A stretch of DNA of 35,231 nucleotides from assembly GCF_030015065.1 (NCBI RefSeq), contig NZ_JAIVFN010000039.1, positions 1 to 35,231 on the forward strand, written 5' to 3'. This DNA comes from Xanthobacter autotrophicus (GTDB taxonomy: Bacteria; Pseudomonadota; Alphaproteobacteria; Rhizobiales; Xanthobacteraceae). Shown one piece after another: positions 1 through 7,485 of the stretch (the stretch's first letter is position 1; each line of letters starts with the position of its first letter). Under the pieces are notes generated by a model that had not been told where the DNA came from, did not search any database, and saw nothing but the letters and a program-made list of their open reading frames with translations. The position numbers and the translations under genes are program-made.

Positions 1-66
1 GCCCTCGGCGGCAGAACGCCGGAGGAGGTCCATACGGCCTGCGACAGCATCGACATGGCGGCGTAA
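1..66 (+). CDS. IS3-like transposase, C-terminal end (partial)
   Basis: The first 22 codons, open at the window edge, read ALGGRTPEEVHTACD followed by a short tail and TAA. The pattern S/A-L-G-G-x-T-P-E-E is the usual C-terminal end of the rve integrase domain in IS3-family OrfB transposases. Only the tail is visible, so the group within the family cannot be fixed. It belongs to the element whose terminal repeat ends at about base 127. Moderately sure of family, since the motif is short. Confidence 0.6.
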   Translation, partial: ALGGRTPEEVHTACDSIDMAA

Positions 67-127
67 CGCACACCAGAACCAAGCTTAGCAAAGCCGCCAA
101 TCTGTCCGCCAAACCGGGACCACCTCA
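1..127 (+). mobile_element. Right end of an IS3-like insertion sequence
   Basis: After the transposase stop at 66 there is a 60-base non-coding tail ending in a likely terminal repeat, TGTCCGCCAAACCGGGACC and then ACCTCA, whose last bases are CA as in IS3-type ends. Immediately after it, from base 129, the reading frame codes for MuA-like sequence. The element is therefore inserted inside the phage transposase gene. The other IS end and any target duplication lie outside the window. Confidence 0.6.
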
Positions 128-1790
128 CTGGAAATGGTTCGAATGCCTGACCGAGACCAAGAAGGCGCAGGCCCGTGCCAAGCTGGAAGCCCTGCAGGCG
201 GTGGATGCGCTCGTCGTCGCCGGCACCGAGCGCGACCTCGCCATGATGATGGTGGCCGGCCAGCTCAAGCTCACCCGACGCACCCTCTACAACTGGGCGG
301 CGGAGGTGCACGGCATCGAGCGGGCCGACTGGCTCCCCTTCCTCGCCCCGCAGCATGCCGGGCGGCAGGCCGAGGCCGAGTGCTCGCCGGAGGCGTGGGA
401 GTGTTTCAAGGGGCTGTACCTGCGGCAGGAGCAGCCCACCGCCACCAAGTGCTATCGCGACCTTGAGAAGATCGCGAAGGAGCGGGGCTGGACCATCCCG
501 TCGCGCAAGACACTGGAGCGCCGCTTGGCCAAGCTCGACCGGGCGACCACCGTCTATTTCCGGCAGGGGCCCGAGGCGCTCAAGCGCCTCTATCCCGCCC
601 AGCAGCGCGACCGCACCGCGCTCCATGCGCTGGAGGCGGTCAACGCGGACGGCCACAAATGGGACGTCTGGGTCAAGTGGCTGGACGGCACCATCGCACG
701 GCCGGTCATAGCCGCCTGGCAGGACCTCTATTCGGGCCTCACCCTGGCGTGGCGGGTCGACCGCAGCGAGACGAAAGAGGTGGTTCGGCTCGCCTTCGGC
801 GACGTGGTCGAAACCTACGGCATCCCCGACCACATCGTCCTCGACAACGGGCGGGCGTTCGCCAGCAAGTGGCTCACCGGCGGCACCGAGACCCGGTACC
901 GGTTCAAGGTGAAGGATGAGGACCCCACCGGCCTCTTCCCCGCGCTCGGCTGCGAGGTGCATTGGGCGACACCCTACCACGGCCAGTCCAAGCCCATCGA
1001 GCGCATGTTCCGGGACTTCTGCCAGGACATCGCCAAGGATGTTCGCCTCGCCGGCGCGTGGACCGGCAACACGGTGGCCAACAAGCCGGAGAATTACGGC
1101 TCGAAGGCCATCCCCCTCGAAGTCTTCCTGCAGGTGATCTCCGAGGGCATTACCGAGCACAACAGCCGGCTCGGCCGGCGCACCGGCACCTGTGCCGGCA
1201 AGCTCTCATTCCAGCAGGCTTTTGCTGCCTCCTACGAGGTGTCGCCTATCCGTCAGGCGACGGCCGAGCAGGCCCGCCTGTTCCTCCTCGCGTCCGAGCT
1301 GGTCACCGCGCGGCGGCCGGACGGCGCCGTGCACCTCTACGGCAACCGCTACTGGTGCGAGGCGCTGGTGGACGCCATGGGCCGCAAGGTGGTGGCCCGC
1401 TTCGATCCAGACGCGCTGCATGCCGGCGTCCACCTCTACCGGCCGGACGGCGCCTATCTCGCCTTCGCCCCCTGCGTGGAGGCGGTGGGCTTCTTCGACA
1501 CCGAGGCGGGCCGTGCCCATGCCCGCGCGCGCTCCGATTGGCTCCGGGCGGCCAAGACCATGGCCCACGCCGAGCGGCGCCTCGCGCCCGAGGACGTGGC
1601 CGCCATGCTGCCGCAGGTCACGCCGCCCGAGCCGCCCGAATCCAAGGTGGTGCGGCCGGTGTTCGGCACCGTCGGCAATGCGGCCCTCAAGGTGGATCAC
1701 GCGCACGACCAGGAGGCCGTGCTCACGGATTTCGGGAAAGCCGTCGCGATGCTCGTCGCCTCCCGAAAAGGAGACGGCGCGGAGGAGTGA
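128..1790 (+). pseudogene. A: Mu-type DDE transposase A, N-terminally truncated by an IS
   Basis: This is the phage transposase that binds the prophage ends and carries out strand transfer. The phage-derived frame starts with WKWFECL at base 129 and stays open to 1790 (553 residues against 663 in MuA). Catalytic residues are intact: Asp in VNADGHKWD (codon 648-650), Asp in VLDNGRAFA (843-845) and Glu in GQSKPIERMF (999-1001). TRYRFKVKDEDPTGLF and GKLSF match MuA closely. Aligning the first Asp with MuA D269 places the break near MuA residue 96, so the enhancer-binding Iα domain and the start of the end-binding Iβ domain are missing. No ATG lies in frame near the break; the first plausible start is GTG 201. 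The frame also stays open back through the IS. Activity is doubtful. Confidence 0.85.
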
Positions 1791-1843
1791 GCCCCGCGCC
1801 GTCGATCACAACAGGTCAATGTCAGCAACCAGGAATCCATAGC

Positions 1844-2818
1844 ATGAATATCGCGGTCGGAGAAACGCTGACCCTCGAAGAGATCGAGGCGATCCGCGCG
1901 GAAGTGCGCATCATCATGGCGGAAGAAGGCCTGACACAGGCCGACATCTCCAAGGAAACCGGCATCGCCTACGGCACCTTCACCGCGTGGAACGCCGGAA
2001 CCTACAAGGGTGACAATTCCGGCTTCGCCATCAAGGTGCGCCGGTGGCTGGAAACCCGGCGCGAGCGCAAGCGCACCCATTCGGTACTGCCCAAGGCGCC
2101 GAGCTTCGTCGCCACGCCCACGGCGCAGACCGTCATGGAGATCATGGCCTTCGCCCAGGCGGCGCCGGATCTTGGCGTGGTGGTGGGGGGCGCCGGCATC
2201 GGCAAGACCACGGCCATCGAAGAATACCAGCGCCAGCACTCCAACGTTTACGTGGTGACCGCCGAGCCCTGCCTCTCCAGCCCCAACAATATGTTGTCGG
2301 CCATCGCCGACGAGCTGGGCGTCATCGAGCGGCGCAACACCTATGTGTCGCGTGCCATCGTCGCCCGGCTCAAGGGCGCCTCGGCACTGCTGGTGGTCGA
2401 TGAGGCGCAGCACCTGTCCAGCCAGGCGCTCGACCAGCTGCGCACCATCCACGACAAGGCCCGCTGCGGCGTCATCGTCTCGGGCAACGAGAGCGTGTTC
2501 GCCCGCCTGCAGGGCGGCGAGACCAAGGGCGCGCAGTTCGCGCAGCTGCATTCGCGGGTGGGCATGCGGATCGTGCAGGCGACGCCCCGCGCCCGCGACA
2601 TCTGCGCCCTGGTGGCGGCCTGGGGGATCGATGCGGCCTCGCCCGAGGCCAACCTCCTCAAGCTGATCGCCCGCAAGCCCGGCGCCCTGCGCGGCCTCAC
2701 CAAGGCACTGCGCATCGCCAACATGCTCGCGGCCGGCTCCGGCGAGGCCTTGAGCGCGCGGCACATCCGGCAGGCCTGGTCGCAGCTGTCGTCGTCCAGC
2801 CTCGACACCGCAGCGTGA
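1844..2818 (+). CDS. B: MuB-type target DNA activator ATPase (AAA+)
   Basis: This 324-residue protein is the partner of transposase A. In Mu, B polymerises on target DNA in an ATP-dependent way, delivers it to the A-bound ends, and stimulates strand transfer. It has a helix-turn-helix at about residues 29-50 (LTQADISKETGIAYGTF), Walker A GGAGIGKTT at 115-123, Walker B LLVVDEA at 182-188, and a C-terminal DNA-binding region (KPGALRGLTKALR at 278-290). The frame is open far upstream inside A, but ATG 1844 is preceded by AGGA and sits 53 bases after the A stop. Length matches MuB (312). It looks intact although A is broken. Confidence 0.9.
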   Translation: MNIAVGETLTLEEIEAIRAEVRIIMAEEGLTQADISKETGIAYGTFTAWNAGTYKGDNSGFAIKVRRWLETRRERKRTHSVLPKAPSFVATPTAQTVMEIMAFAQAAPDLGVVVGGAGIGKTTAIEEYQRQHSNVYVVTAEPCLSSPNNMLSAIADELGVIERRNTYVSRAIVARLKGASALLVVDEAQHLSSQALDQLRTIHDKARCGVIVSGNESVFARLQGGETKGAQFAQLHSRVGMRIVQATPRARDICALVAAWGIDAASPEANLLKLIARKPGALRGLTKALRIANMLAAGSGEALSARHIRQAWSQLSSSSLDTAA

Positions 2819-2828
2819 GGAGGCGGCT

Positions 2829-3137
2829 ATGCACCTGTCCCAGGAACTCACCCTCATCGCCCAGTGGTACGAGCGCCACCTCTCCGGCGACATCGTCATC
2901 ACCGCCCCGGCCGCCTATGTTCTGGCCGGCCAGTTCCGCGACTACGCCGCCCGTGCCGCCGAGCTGGAGGAGCTGGCGCGCACCCTCACCCAGATGGAGG
3001 CCGTCGCCCAGGACTTCGACGCCCTGGCGCAGCTGGGCGGAACCGCGCCACGCCGGGCTGTCGTGCCCTCGGCGGCGATGGGCGCGGACAATGTCGTCGC
3101 CTTCCCGGCGGCACCGCGCAGCGGGGGCGCCGCATGA
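2829..3137 (+). CDS. Small early-region protein of unknown function
   Basis: This 102-residue protein is not recognised. It is acidic and mostly helical, with LEELARTLTQMEAVAQDFDAL suggesting a coiled coil, and a low-complexity Ala/Gly tail. GAGGAGG lies just upstream of the ATG. It starts 10 bases after B and its stop overlaps the next ATG (ATGA), so it is part of the A-B early operon. Mu carries short accessory genes (kil, gam, arm and others) in this interval, but nothing here identifies it with any of them. Confidence 0.75.
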   Translation: MHLSQELTLIAQWYERHLSGDIVITAPAAYVLAGQFRDYAARAAELEELARTLTQMEAVAQDFDALAQLGGTAPRRAVVPSAAMGADNVVAFPAAPRSGGAA

Positions 3138-3493
3138 GCCGGCTCTGCCTCGACAAGGTGCCGGCCGGCACCGCCGATCGCATCGTGAGATGGATCGCCC
3201 AGGGGTGGTCCATGCCCATGATCGCCAGCGAGCTGGGGTGGCAGATCACCTCGGCCTACACCTACTGCACCCGCCTGGGGATCGCGCTGCCCGGCATGGG
3301 CGCCCACGCCACCGCGCGGCGCGCCACGGGAGGCGCGAGCGGCCTGATGAAGGCCGCCATCCCCGTGCCCAAATGGGTGCCGGACAGCCTGAGGGGCGAG
3401 TACCGGGACTTCGCCGCCGACTTTGGCGAGGAGGAGGCGGCCCGCCGCATCCGCCGCCTCAAGCGCGAGATGCAGGAAGGGTGCGCGGCATGA
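3134..3493 (+). CDS. Helix-turn-helix early protein, function unknown
   Basis: The protein has 119 residues. Residues 9-45 (ADRIVRWIAQGWSMPMIASE and ITSAYTYCTRLGIALPG) look like a homeodomain-type helix-turn-helix of the GcrA/resolvase kind. The second half has VPKWVPDSLRGEYRDFA, followed by an acidic helix EEEAARRIRRLKREM. Proteins with this tail are, from memory, common in Mu-like prophages of Rhizobiales. Its ATGA overlaps on both sides make it a coupled member of the early operon. A DNA-binding role is inference from the HTH-like segment only. Confidence 0.75.
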   Translation: MSRLCLDKVPAGTADRIVRWIAQGWSMPMIASELGWQITSAYTYCTRLGIALPGMGAHATARRATGGASGLMKAAIPVPKWVPDSLRGEYRDFAADFGEEEAARRIRRLKREMQEGCAA

Positions 3494-3846
3494 GCGCTCC
3501 CGTCTCCATCTCCGCTTTCCACCGGGCACTGGACATCGCCGACTTCCTGTCCACATCCGGCAACCGGCGACAAATTCACAGGGTGTCCGTGGACGACACC
3601 CGCGATCTCGTCCGGACCGTGGTCGCCCTCGCGCGCGTCGCCCAGGCGGCGGCGGACTATCTCGTCGCCCAGGAGGTGGCGCTCGACGCCACGGAGCACC
3701 CGCTCGACACCACGGAGAAGTTCGCCGCGTCGGAGGCCGCCGATGCGGCTGTCGGCGCGACCCATGACGCTCTCACCGAGGCGCTTGTCGCGCTCGGCTA
3801 CCTCATCCTTGAAACCCCGGAGACCACCAATGGAAACGCAGGCTGA
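3490..3846 (+). CDS. Small early-region protein of unknown function
   Basis: This 118-residue protein is not recognised. It is alanine-rich and predicted to be largely helical (TRDLVRTVVALARVAQAAAD, EAADAAVGATHDALTEALVA), without a signal peptide or membrane segment. The start ATG overlaps the previous stop by four bases. The end overlaps the next gene by 17 bases. Only the position in the early operon can be used to suggest a role. Confidence 0.7.
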   Translation: MSAPVSISAFHRALDIADFLSTSGNRRQIHRVSVDDTRDLVRTVVALARVAQAAADYLVAQEVALDATEHPLDTTEKFAASEAADAAVGATHDALTEALVALGYLILETPETTNGNAG

Positions 3847-4489
3847 ATACGTGGCGGCGCCGTACAGCGACGGCGTGATTGAAGTCAGCGGCAAGAAGTA
3901 CATGGCAGACGCCAAGGGCGCCCTGGTGCCCTTGGCCCTCGTCAAGCCGGTGGACAAACTCACCGACGAAGCCGTGCGCAAGATGATCCACTACGCGCGT
4001 GACCTGTCGGCTCAAATTGGCCGGTTCCGCGGCCATTGCTTCGATGATGTCGGCTCCCTTCAGGCTCTTATCGCCCAGGAGTACGGCGCCACGGTCGGTG
4101 GCCAGAAGGGCAATATTTCGCTGACCACTGTCGACGGCACGCTCAAGGTGCAGGTGCAGGTGGCCGACCTGATCGAGTTCGGCGCCGAGCTGCAGGCGGC
4201 GAAAAAGCTTCTGGATGCCTGCCTCTCCGAGTGGGCGGAGGGTTCGCGCGACGAGATCCGCGCGCTCGTCACCCGCGCGTTCCAGGTCGACAAGGAAGGT
4301 GTCGTGAACCGCGCCGAGCTGTTCATGCTGCTGCGCTTCGACAGCCCAGACGAGCGCTGGCGCAGCGCAATGGCTGCGATCCGCGACAGCATCCGCGTGA
4401 TCGGGTCGAAGACCTACATCCGCTTCTACGAGCGCGCCGCCCCTGATGCTCAGTGGCAGTCGATCAGCATCGATCTGGCTCGGGCCTGA
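3830..4489 (+). CDS. DUF3164 family protein
   Basis: This 219-residue protein matches the DUF3164 family often found in the early region of Mu-like phages. Typical features are the N-terminal DAKGALVPLALVKP, DEAVRKMIHYARDLSAQI, FRGHCFDDVGSLQALIAQEY, and the TTVDGTLKVQVQVAD segment. The C-terminal half contains EIRALVTRAFQVDKEGVVN and ERWRSAMAAIRDSIRVIGSKTY. The biochemical function of the family is unknown. ATG 3830 is chosen over the upstream in-frame start because family similarity begins here and a longer form would run across the end of the previous gene. Confidence 0.85.
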   Translation: METQAEYVAAPYSDGVIEVSGKKYMADAKGALVPLALVKPVDKLTDEAVRKMIHYARDLSAQIGRFRGHCFDDVGSLQALIAQEYGATVGGQKGNISLTTVDGTLKVQVQVADLIEFGAELQAAKKLLDACLSEWAEGSRDEIRALVTRAFQVDKEGVVNRAELFMLLRFDSPDERWRSAMAAIRDSIRVIGSKTYIRFYERAAPDAQWQSISIDLARA

Positions 4490-4499
4490 GGAGGGGATG

Positions 4500-4709
4500 A
4501 TGGCTGAGACCAAGGGGCCGACGCCCATCTCAACCGAGCTGGACCTCTATCTTGAGAGCTTCCAGGTCGTGCTCACCTTCACCTTCGGCAGCGAAGAAGA
4601 GGCCGATTCTGTCTTCGACAAGATGGGCGCCTCCATCAAGGCCAAATTGCTGGAGATCAAAGCCGTCCAGCCGCGCGCGCCCATCGAGAGCGACGGGGGT
4701 GCAAAATGA
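4500..4709 (+). CDS. Small early-region protein of unknown function
   Basis: This 69-residue acidic protein begins MAETKGPTPISTELDLYLES. Two consecutive ATGs occur at 4497 and 4500. AGGAGG at 4489-4494 is only two bases from the first and five from the second, so 4500 is preferred. It ends with an ATGA overlap onto the next gene. The FGSEEEADSVFDKM segment is helical and has no membrane span. Family and function are not recognised. Confidence 0.65.
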   Translation: MAETKGPTPISTELDLYLESFQVVLTFTFGSEEEADSVFDKMGASIKAKLLEIKAVQPRAPIESDGGAK

Positions 4710-4969
4710 CCTTCTTCGCCTTCACCAACCGCGCTGGCGTCATCGGCTTCGGCCACCGCATACCGGCAGACGCCCTCCACATCGCGGACGATCCAGACCA
4801 GGGGCGGCTGCACGACGTGGTCGAGGGCCTGGCCCGCCACGACCATGACGGGGAAACCCTGCTGGTGCCCGGCATCCCCGAAGCCACCTTCGAGTTCGAT
4901 GCGGTGGATGCGCTCCTGGAGTTCCGACGCCGGGTCGCCCGTCGCCTTGCGCAGGAGGCGCGGCCATGA
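4706..4969 (+). CDS. Small early-region protein of unknown function
   Basis: This 87-residue protein has a histidine- and aspartate-rich centre ([28 protein letters not shown]), followed by [20 protein letters not shown] and a basic C-terminus. It overlaps its neighbours by ATGA at both ends and directly precedes the DnaA-like gene, so the two are probably translated together. No metal-binding family could be assigned. The His/Asp content alone is not proof of metal binding. Confidence 0.7.
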   Translation: MTFFAFTNRAGVIGFGHRIPADALHIADDPDQGRLHDVVEGLARHDHDGETLLVPGIPEATFEFDAVDALLEFRRRVARRLAQEARP

Positions 4970-6030
4970 CGGCGCTCGATCTCCACTGCGACGACGCCAC
5001 GCCCTTCGCCGACGAGGCCGGGGCCAACCAGCATTATCGCGAGGTGGGCCTCCGCCTTGGCCGCGGCGTCCGCACGCCCATCGTCGGCCGGCGGCCGACC
5101 AGGGTTGTCCAGGCGGAGCCGCCGGCGCCTCTCGTTGCCGCCGCCCCTCCGCCGCCGCCCCGCGTGGCGGATGCCATGCCCGGCCTGGTGATCGGGCCGG
5201 CCAACGCGCTCGCCGTCCAGGCGCTGGAGCACTTCGCCGCCGGCGCCATCGAAGGCCCGCTCTACATCCAGGGCGCGCCGGGCCTCGGCAAGTCGCTGCT
5301 CGCGACGGCAGCGCGCATCCTGTGCCCCACCGCCGTGGTGCTCGATGACGCCGACGACAAGATGGCGACGCCAGCCATGCAGATGAAGCCGGCGCGCCTG
5401 GTGCTCACGTCCGCGGCGCTTCCCGTGGAGCAGGCCAATCCGACCCTGCGCCGCATCTGCCGGGAGGCCGCGCTGGTCACCCTCGGCGCGTTCGACCGGA
5501 ACCACACTCAGGCCGTGGCGCTGGCGATGGTGCAGACGCATCGGCTCCATTTCCCGGAGTTTGGCCTGCCTGAGATCGTGCTCGACCACCTCGTCGAGCA
5601 CTGCAGGGAGGGTCATGTCCTGGGCGCCGCCATCAAGGGCCTGCTGATGCGCCACTGGTCGGGCGCCGACATCACCGCCGGTGCGGCGGCGGAGATCCTG
5701 GCGGCCTACGAGGGGGAAAGGGCGCTCCAGCGCATCACGATTGCCCAGGTCCGGAAGGTGGTGGCGGCGCATTACGGCGTGTCCGTCGTGGACCTCTGCT
5801 CGCAGCGGCGCACGGCCGCCGTGGTGCGCCCCCGCCAGATCGCCATGTACCTGGCCAAGATGCTCACCCTGCGCTCCCTGCCGGAGATCGGCCGGGCCTT
5901 CGGCGGGCGCGACCACACCACCGTGCTCCACGCCACCCGCAAGTTCGCGACCCTCGCGTGCACCAATGCCGCGGTCGCCCGCGAGATGGCGATGCTGGAA
6001 CAGAAGATCCGCGGGGGAGGTGAGGCATGA
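4966..6030 (+). CDS. DnaA-like replication initiator protein
   Basis: This 354-residue protein has the architecture of DnaA domains III and IV. A Pro-rich linker (51-65) leads to an AAA+ region with Walker A GAPGLGKS at 103-110 and Walker B VVLDDAD at 124-130. A complete DnaA domain IV follows (about 257-345), with [11 protein letters not shown] at 288-298, [11 protein letters not shown] at 304-314 and the DnaA signature [12 protein letters not shown] at 315-326. The N-terminus does not look like DnaA domain I. The region expected to hold the sensor-2 arginine (VREL in host DnaA) reads HVLG at 217-220, so regulation by hydrolysis may differ. It could bind DnaA boxes, recruit DnaB, or interfere with oriC. 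It is ATGA-coupled to both neighbours. Confidence 0.85.
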   Translation: MTALDLHCDDATPFADEAGANQHYREVGLRLGRGVRTPIVGRRPTRVVQAEPPAPLVAAAPPPPPRVADAMPGLVIGPANALAVQALEHFAAGAIEGPLYIQGAPGLGKSLLATAARILCPTAVVLDDADDKMATPAMQMKPARLVLTSAALPVEQANPTLRRICREAALVTLGAFDRNHTQAVALAMVQTHRLHFPEFGLPEIVLDHLVEHCREGHVLGAAIKGLLMRHWSGADITAGAAAEILAAYEGERALQRITIAQVRKVVAAHYGVSVVDLCSQRRTAAVVRPRQIAMYLAKMLTLRSLPEIGRAFGGRDHTTVLHATRKFATLACTNAAVAREMAMLEQKIRGGGEA

Positions 6031-6773
6031 CACTCGCGCATGGTGTTGCGAGGGGAGCCGATGGTCAGCCCCTCGCGATCGGAGATCGCGAAATGATCGC
6101 CGCCGCCCCCGCCTCCTCCAAGCAGATCGGCGCCATCCATGCGCTCAAGGCCCGCATGGGGCTCGACGACGACAGCTATCGCAATGTGCTCCAGGCCGAG
6201 ACCGGCCAGCGCAGCGCCAAGGGCCTGTCCGCCACCCAGGCCGGCCGTGTGCTGGACCGGCTGAAGGCCTGGACCAATCCCGTCGCGCCTGCGGCTGCTG
6301 CGCCCGTAAAGCCCGCGGCCGAGGGCGCCCTGCGGCTGGAAGGCGCCTATGTCGGTGTGTGCCGCGCGCTCTGGCTCGCCTGCTACAATCTCGGCCTCGT
6401 CAGGGACCGCACCGACCGCGCTCTTGTCGCCTTCGTGGAGCGCCAGACCGGCATCGCCTCGCTCAACTGGGTCCGTGACGGCAAGGACGCCCGCAAGGTG
6501 ATCGAGGCGCTGAAAGGGTGGCTCGGCCGGTCCGACATCACGTGGGACGTGCCCGCCGACACCCTCGCCAAGTGGGGCTATACGCTGCCGCGCTGGCGCA
6601 AGCTGGCGGTGATCCGCGCCCAGGTGAAACGCCTCCACGAGATGGGCGAGTACGCCGCCACCCCGACCCGCGCCGCCCTGGACGCGGCCGACGAGCGCGG
6701 CCTCGACGAGATCTCCTCGGACCTCGGGCGCCGCCTGCGCAAGGCCCTCGGCCGCAAGACGGGAGGCAAATGA
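6027..6773 (+). CDS. gemA: GemA-type regulatory protein (DUF1018)
   Basis: This 248-residue protein matches the Mu GemA/DUF1018 family. The usual N-terminal pattern appears as [26 protein letters not shown] and [17 protein letters not shown]. The C-terminal half ([20 protein letters not shown] and following) is longer than in Mu. In Mu, GemA modulates host gene expression and DNA supercoiling early in infection. ATG 6027 is preceded by GGAGGTGAGG and overlaps the DnaA-like stop by four bases. A second in-frame ATG at 6093 coincides with the usual family start, so a shorter product is possible. Confidence 0.85.
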   Translation: MTLAHGVARGADGQPLAIGDREMIAAAPASSKQIGAIHALKARMGLDDDSYRNVLQAETGQRSAKGLSATQAGRVLDRLKAWTNPVAPAAAAPVKPAAEGALRLEGAYVGVCRALWLACYNLGLVRDRTDRALVAFVERQTGIASLNWVRDGKDARKVIEALKGWLGRSDITWDVPADTLAKWGYTLPRWRKLAVIRAQVKRLHEMGEYAATPTRAALDAADERGLDEISSDLGRRLRKALGRKTGGK

Positions 6774-7042
6774 TGGCCCGCCGTCGCTCGCCCTCCTGCC
6801 GGCGGCCGCGCCGCCGCGCTGTCACCATCCCTTTCGAGACGCTGCTCGCCGGCGACCCGGAGCTGCAGCGCTATCATGCGCGCTGCACGGGCAACGGCAT
6901 GTCGCTGCGCACGCCGCGTCTCTGGAGCCGCCGGGACGGCAGCTTCACCGCGCGTTTCGAGTGGTGCCGCCACGACGGGGCGAACACCACCTCCATCGTC
7001 TACACCTGCACCTATGTGCGGGAGGCGGCGGCGCAGCCATGA
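6770..7042 (+). CDS. Small arginine-rich early protein of unknown function
   Basis: This 90-residue protein begins with a strongly basic stretch (ARRRSPSCRRPRRRA), followed by a more ordinary domain (IPFETLLAGDPELQRYHARC) and a tail with W, C and T residues (FTARFEWCRHDGANTTSIVY). The basic arm could contact nucleic acid, which is inference. Starts at 6770 (overlapping the gemA stop) and 6773 (better spaced from GGAGG) are both possible. It lies just before the Mor-like activator gene and overlaps it by four bases. Confidence 0.65.
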   Translation: MMARRRSPSCRRPRRRAVTIPFETLLAGDPELQRYHARCTGNGMSLRTPRLWSRRDGSFTARFEWCRHDGANTTSIVYTCTYVREAAAQP

Positions 7043-7410
7043 GCGATCTGCCGCCCCCCACCCGCGAGGTATCGCGCCTCGCCCGCCTGATCGGGCCGGA
7101 GCCGACGCTTGCGCTGGTGGAGCGGTGGGGCGGCACGCGGCTCTATGTGCCTAGCCCGATCCCGGAAGGGCACGAGATCTGGCATGTGGTCGGGGTGGAC
7201 GCGGCGCGCTATCTCGCCGAGCGCTACGGGCACGGCCAGATGATGGTGCCGGTGGCCCGGCGCTGGCGGGTGCTTGTCTATCGCGCCCGAGGCATGTCTT
7301 ATGCGCAAATCGCGCGGGCGGTGGGCGGCAGCGAGCGCTCCGTGTACCGCATCCTCTCCGAGACCGAGGGCGCGATCGGTCAGATGGATTTCTTCGACCG
7401 CCTGATCTGA
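7039..7410 (+). CDS. mor: Mor/C-family transcription activator of late genes
   Basis: This 123-residue protein resembles Mu Mor and C. It has an N-terminal dimerisation part (LARLIGPEPTLALVERWGGT, then a short strand LYVPSP) and a C-terminal helix-turn-helix (RARGMSYAQIARAVGGSERS at about 86-105, followed by VYRILSE). Length is close to Mor (129). It is the last gene of the early operon and ends one base before late promoter 1. Mu has two activators in series (Mor then C). Only one is seen here, so it probably acts on all three boxed promoters directly. Confidence 0.85.
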   Translation: MSDLPPPTREVSRLARLIGPEPTLALVERWGGTRLYVPSPIPEGHEIWHVVGVDAARYLAERYGHGQMMVPVARRWRVLVYRARGMSYAQIARAVGGSERSVYRILSETEGAIGQMDFFDRLI

Positions 7411-7411
7411 T

Positions 7412-7459
7412 CAGCCTGCACCTGTCAGCATGTCCGCTGCGGGTGCGCACGGCCATCCT
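7412..7459 (+). promoter_or_regulatory. Late promoter 1 (candidate Mor-type activator box plus -10)
   Basis: A 23-bp box at 7412-7434, starting CAGCCTGCACC and ending GTCAGCATGTC, is repeated exactly at 16394 and with two changes at 28867. It contains dyads TGC-N8-GCA and ACNTG-N4-CANGT. A weak -10, CATCCT at 7454-7459, lies 42 bases from the box start, as at the other two sites. No -35 is evident, as expected for an activator-dependent promoter. The predicted start near 7466 leaves a short leader with GATGAGG before ATG 7486. Confidence 0.7.
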
Positions 7460-7485
7460 GCCTCATCTCCACCGATGAGGCGCCC

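Noticed and set aside
962-1843. Upstream extension of the B frame into the A gene
   Set aside because: The upstream part is an Arg/Pro/Gly-rich shadow of A. The B family match begins at ATG 1844.
1697-2902. A 401-codon open frame on the minus strand opposite B, considered as a repressor gene
   Set aside because: It covers B almost entirely, has no helix-turn-helix, and its composition is that of an antisense shadow. The real repressor would lie left of A, outside the window.
3983-3992. TGATCCACT as a DnaA box target for the phage DnaA-like protein
   Set aside because: It is a single near-match inside the DUF3164 coding sequence. Without a clustered set it is no more than chance. A position-matrix scan of the window would settle it.
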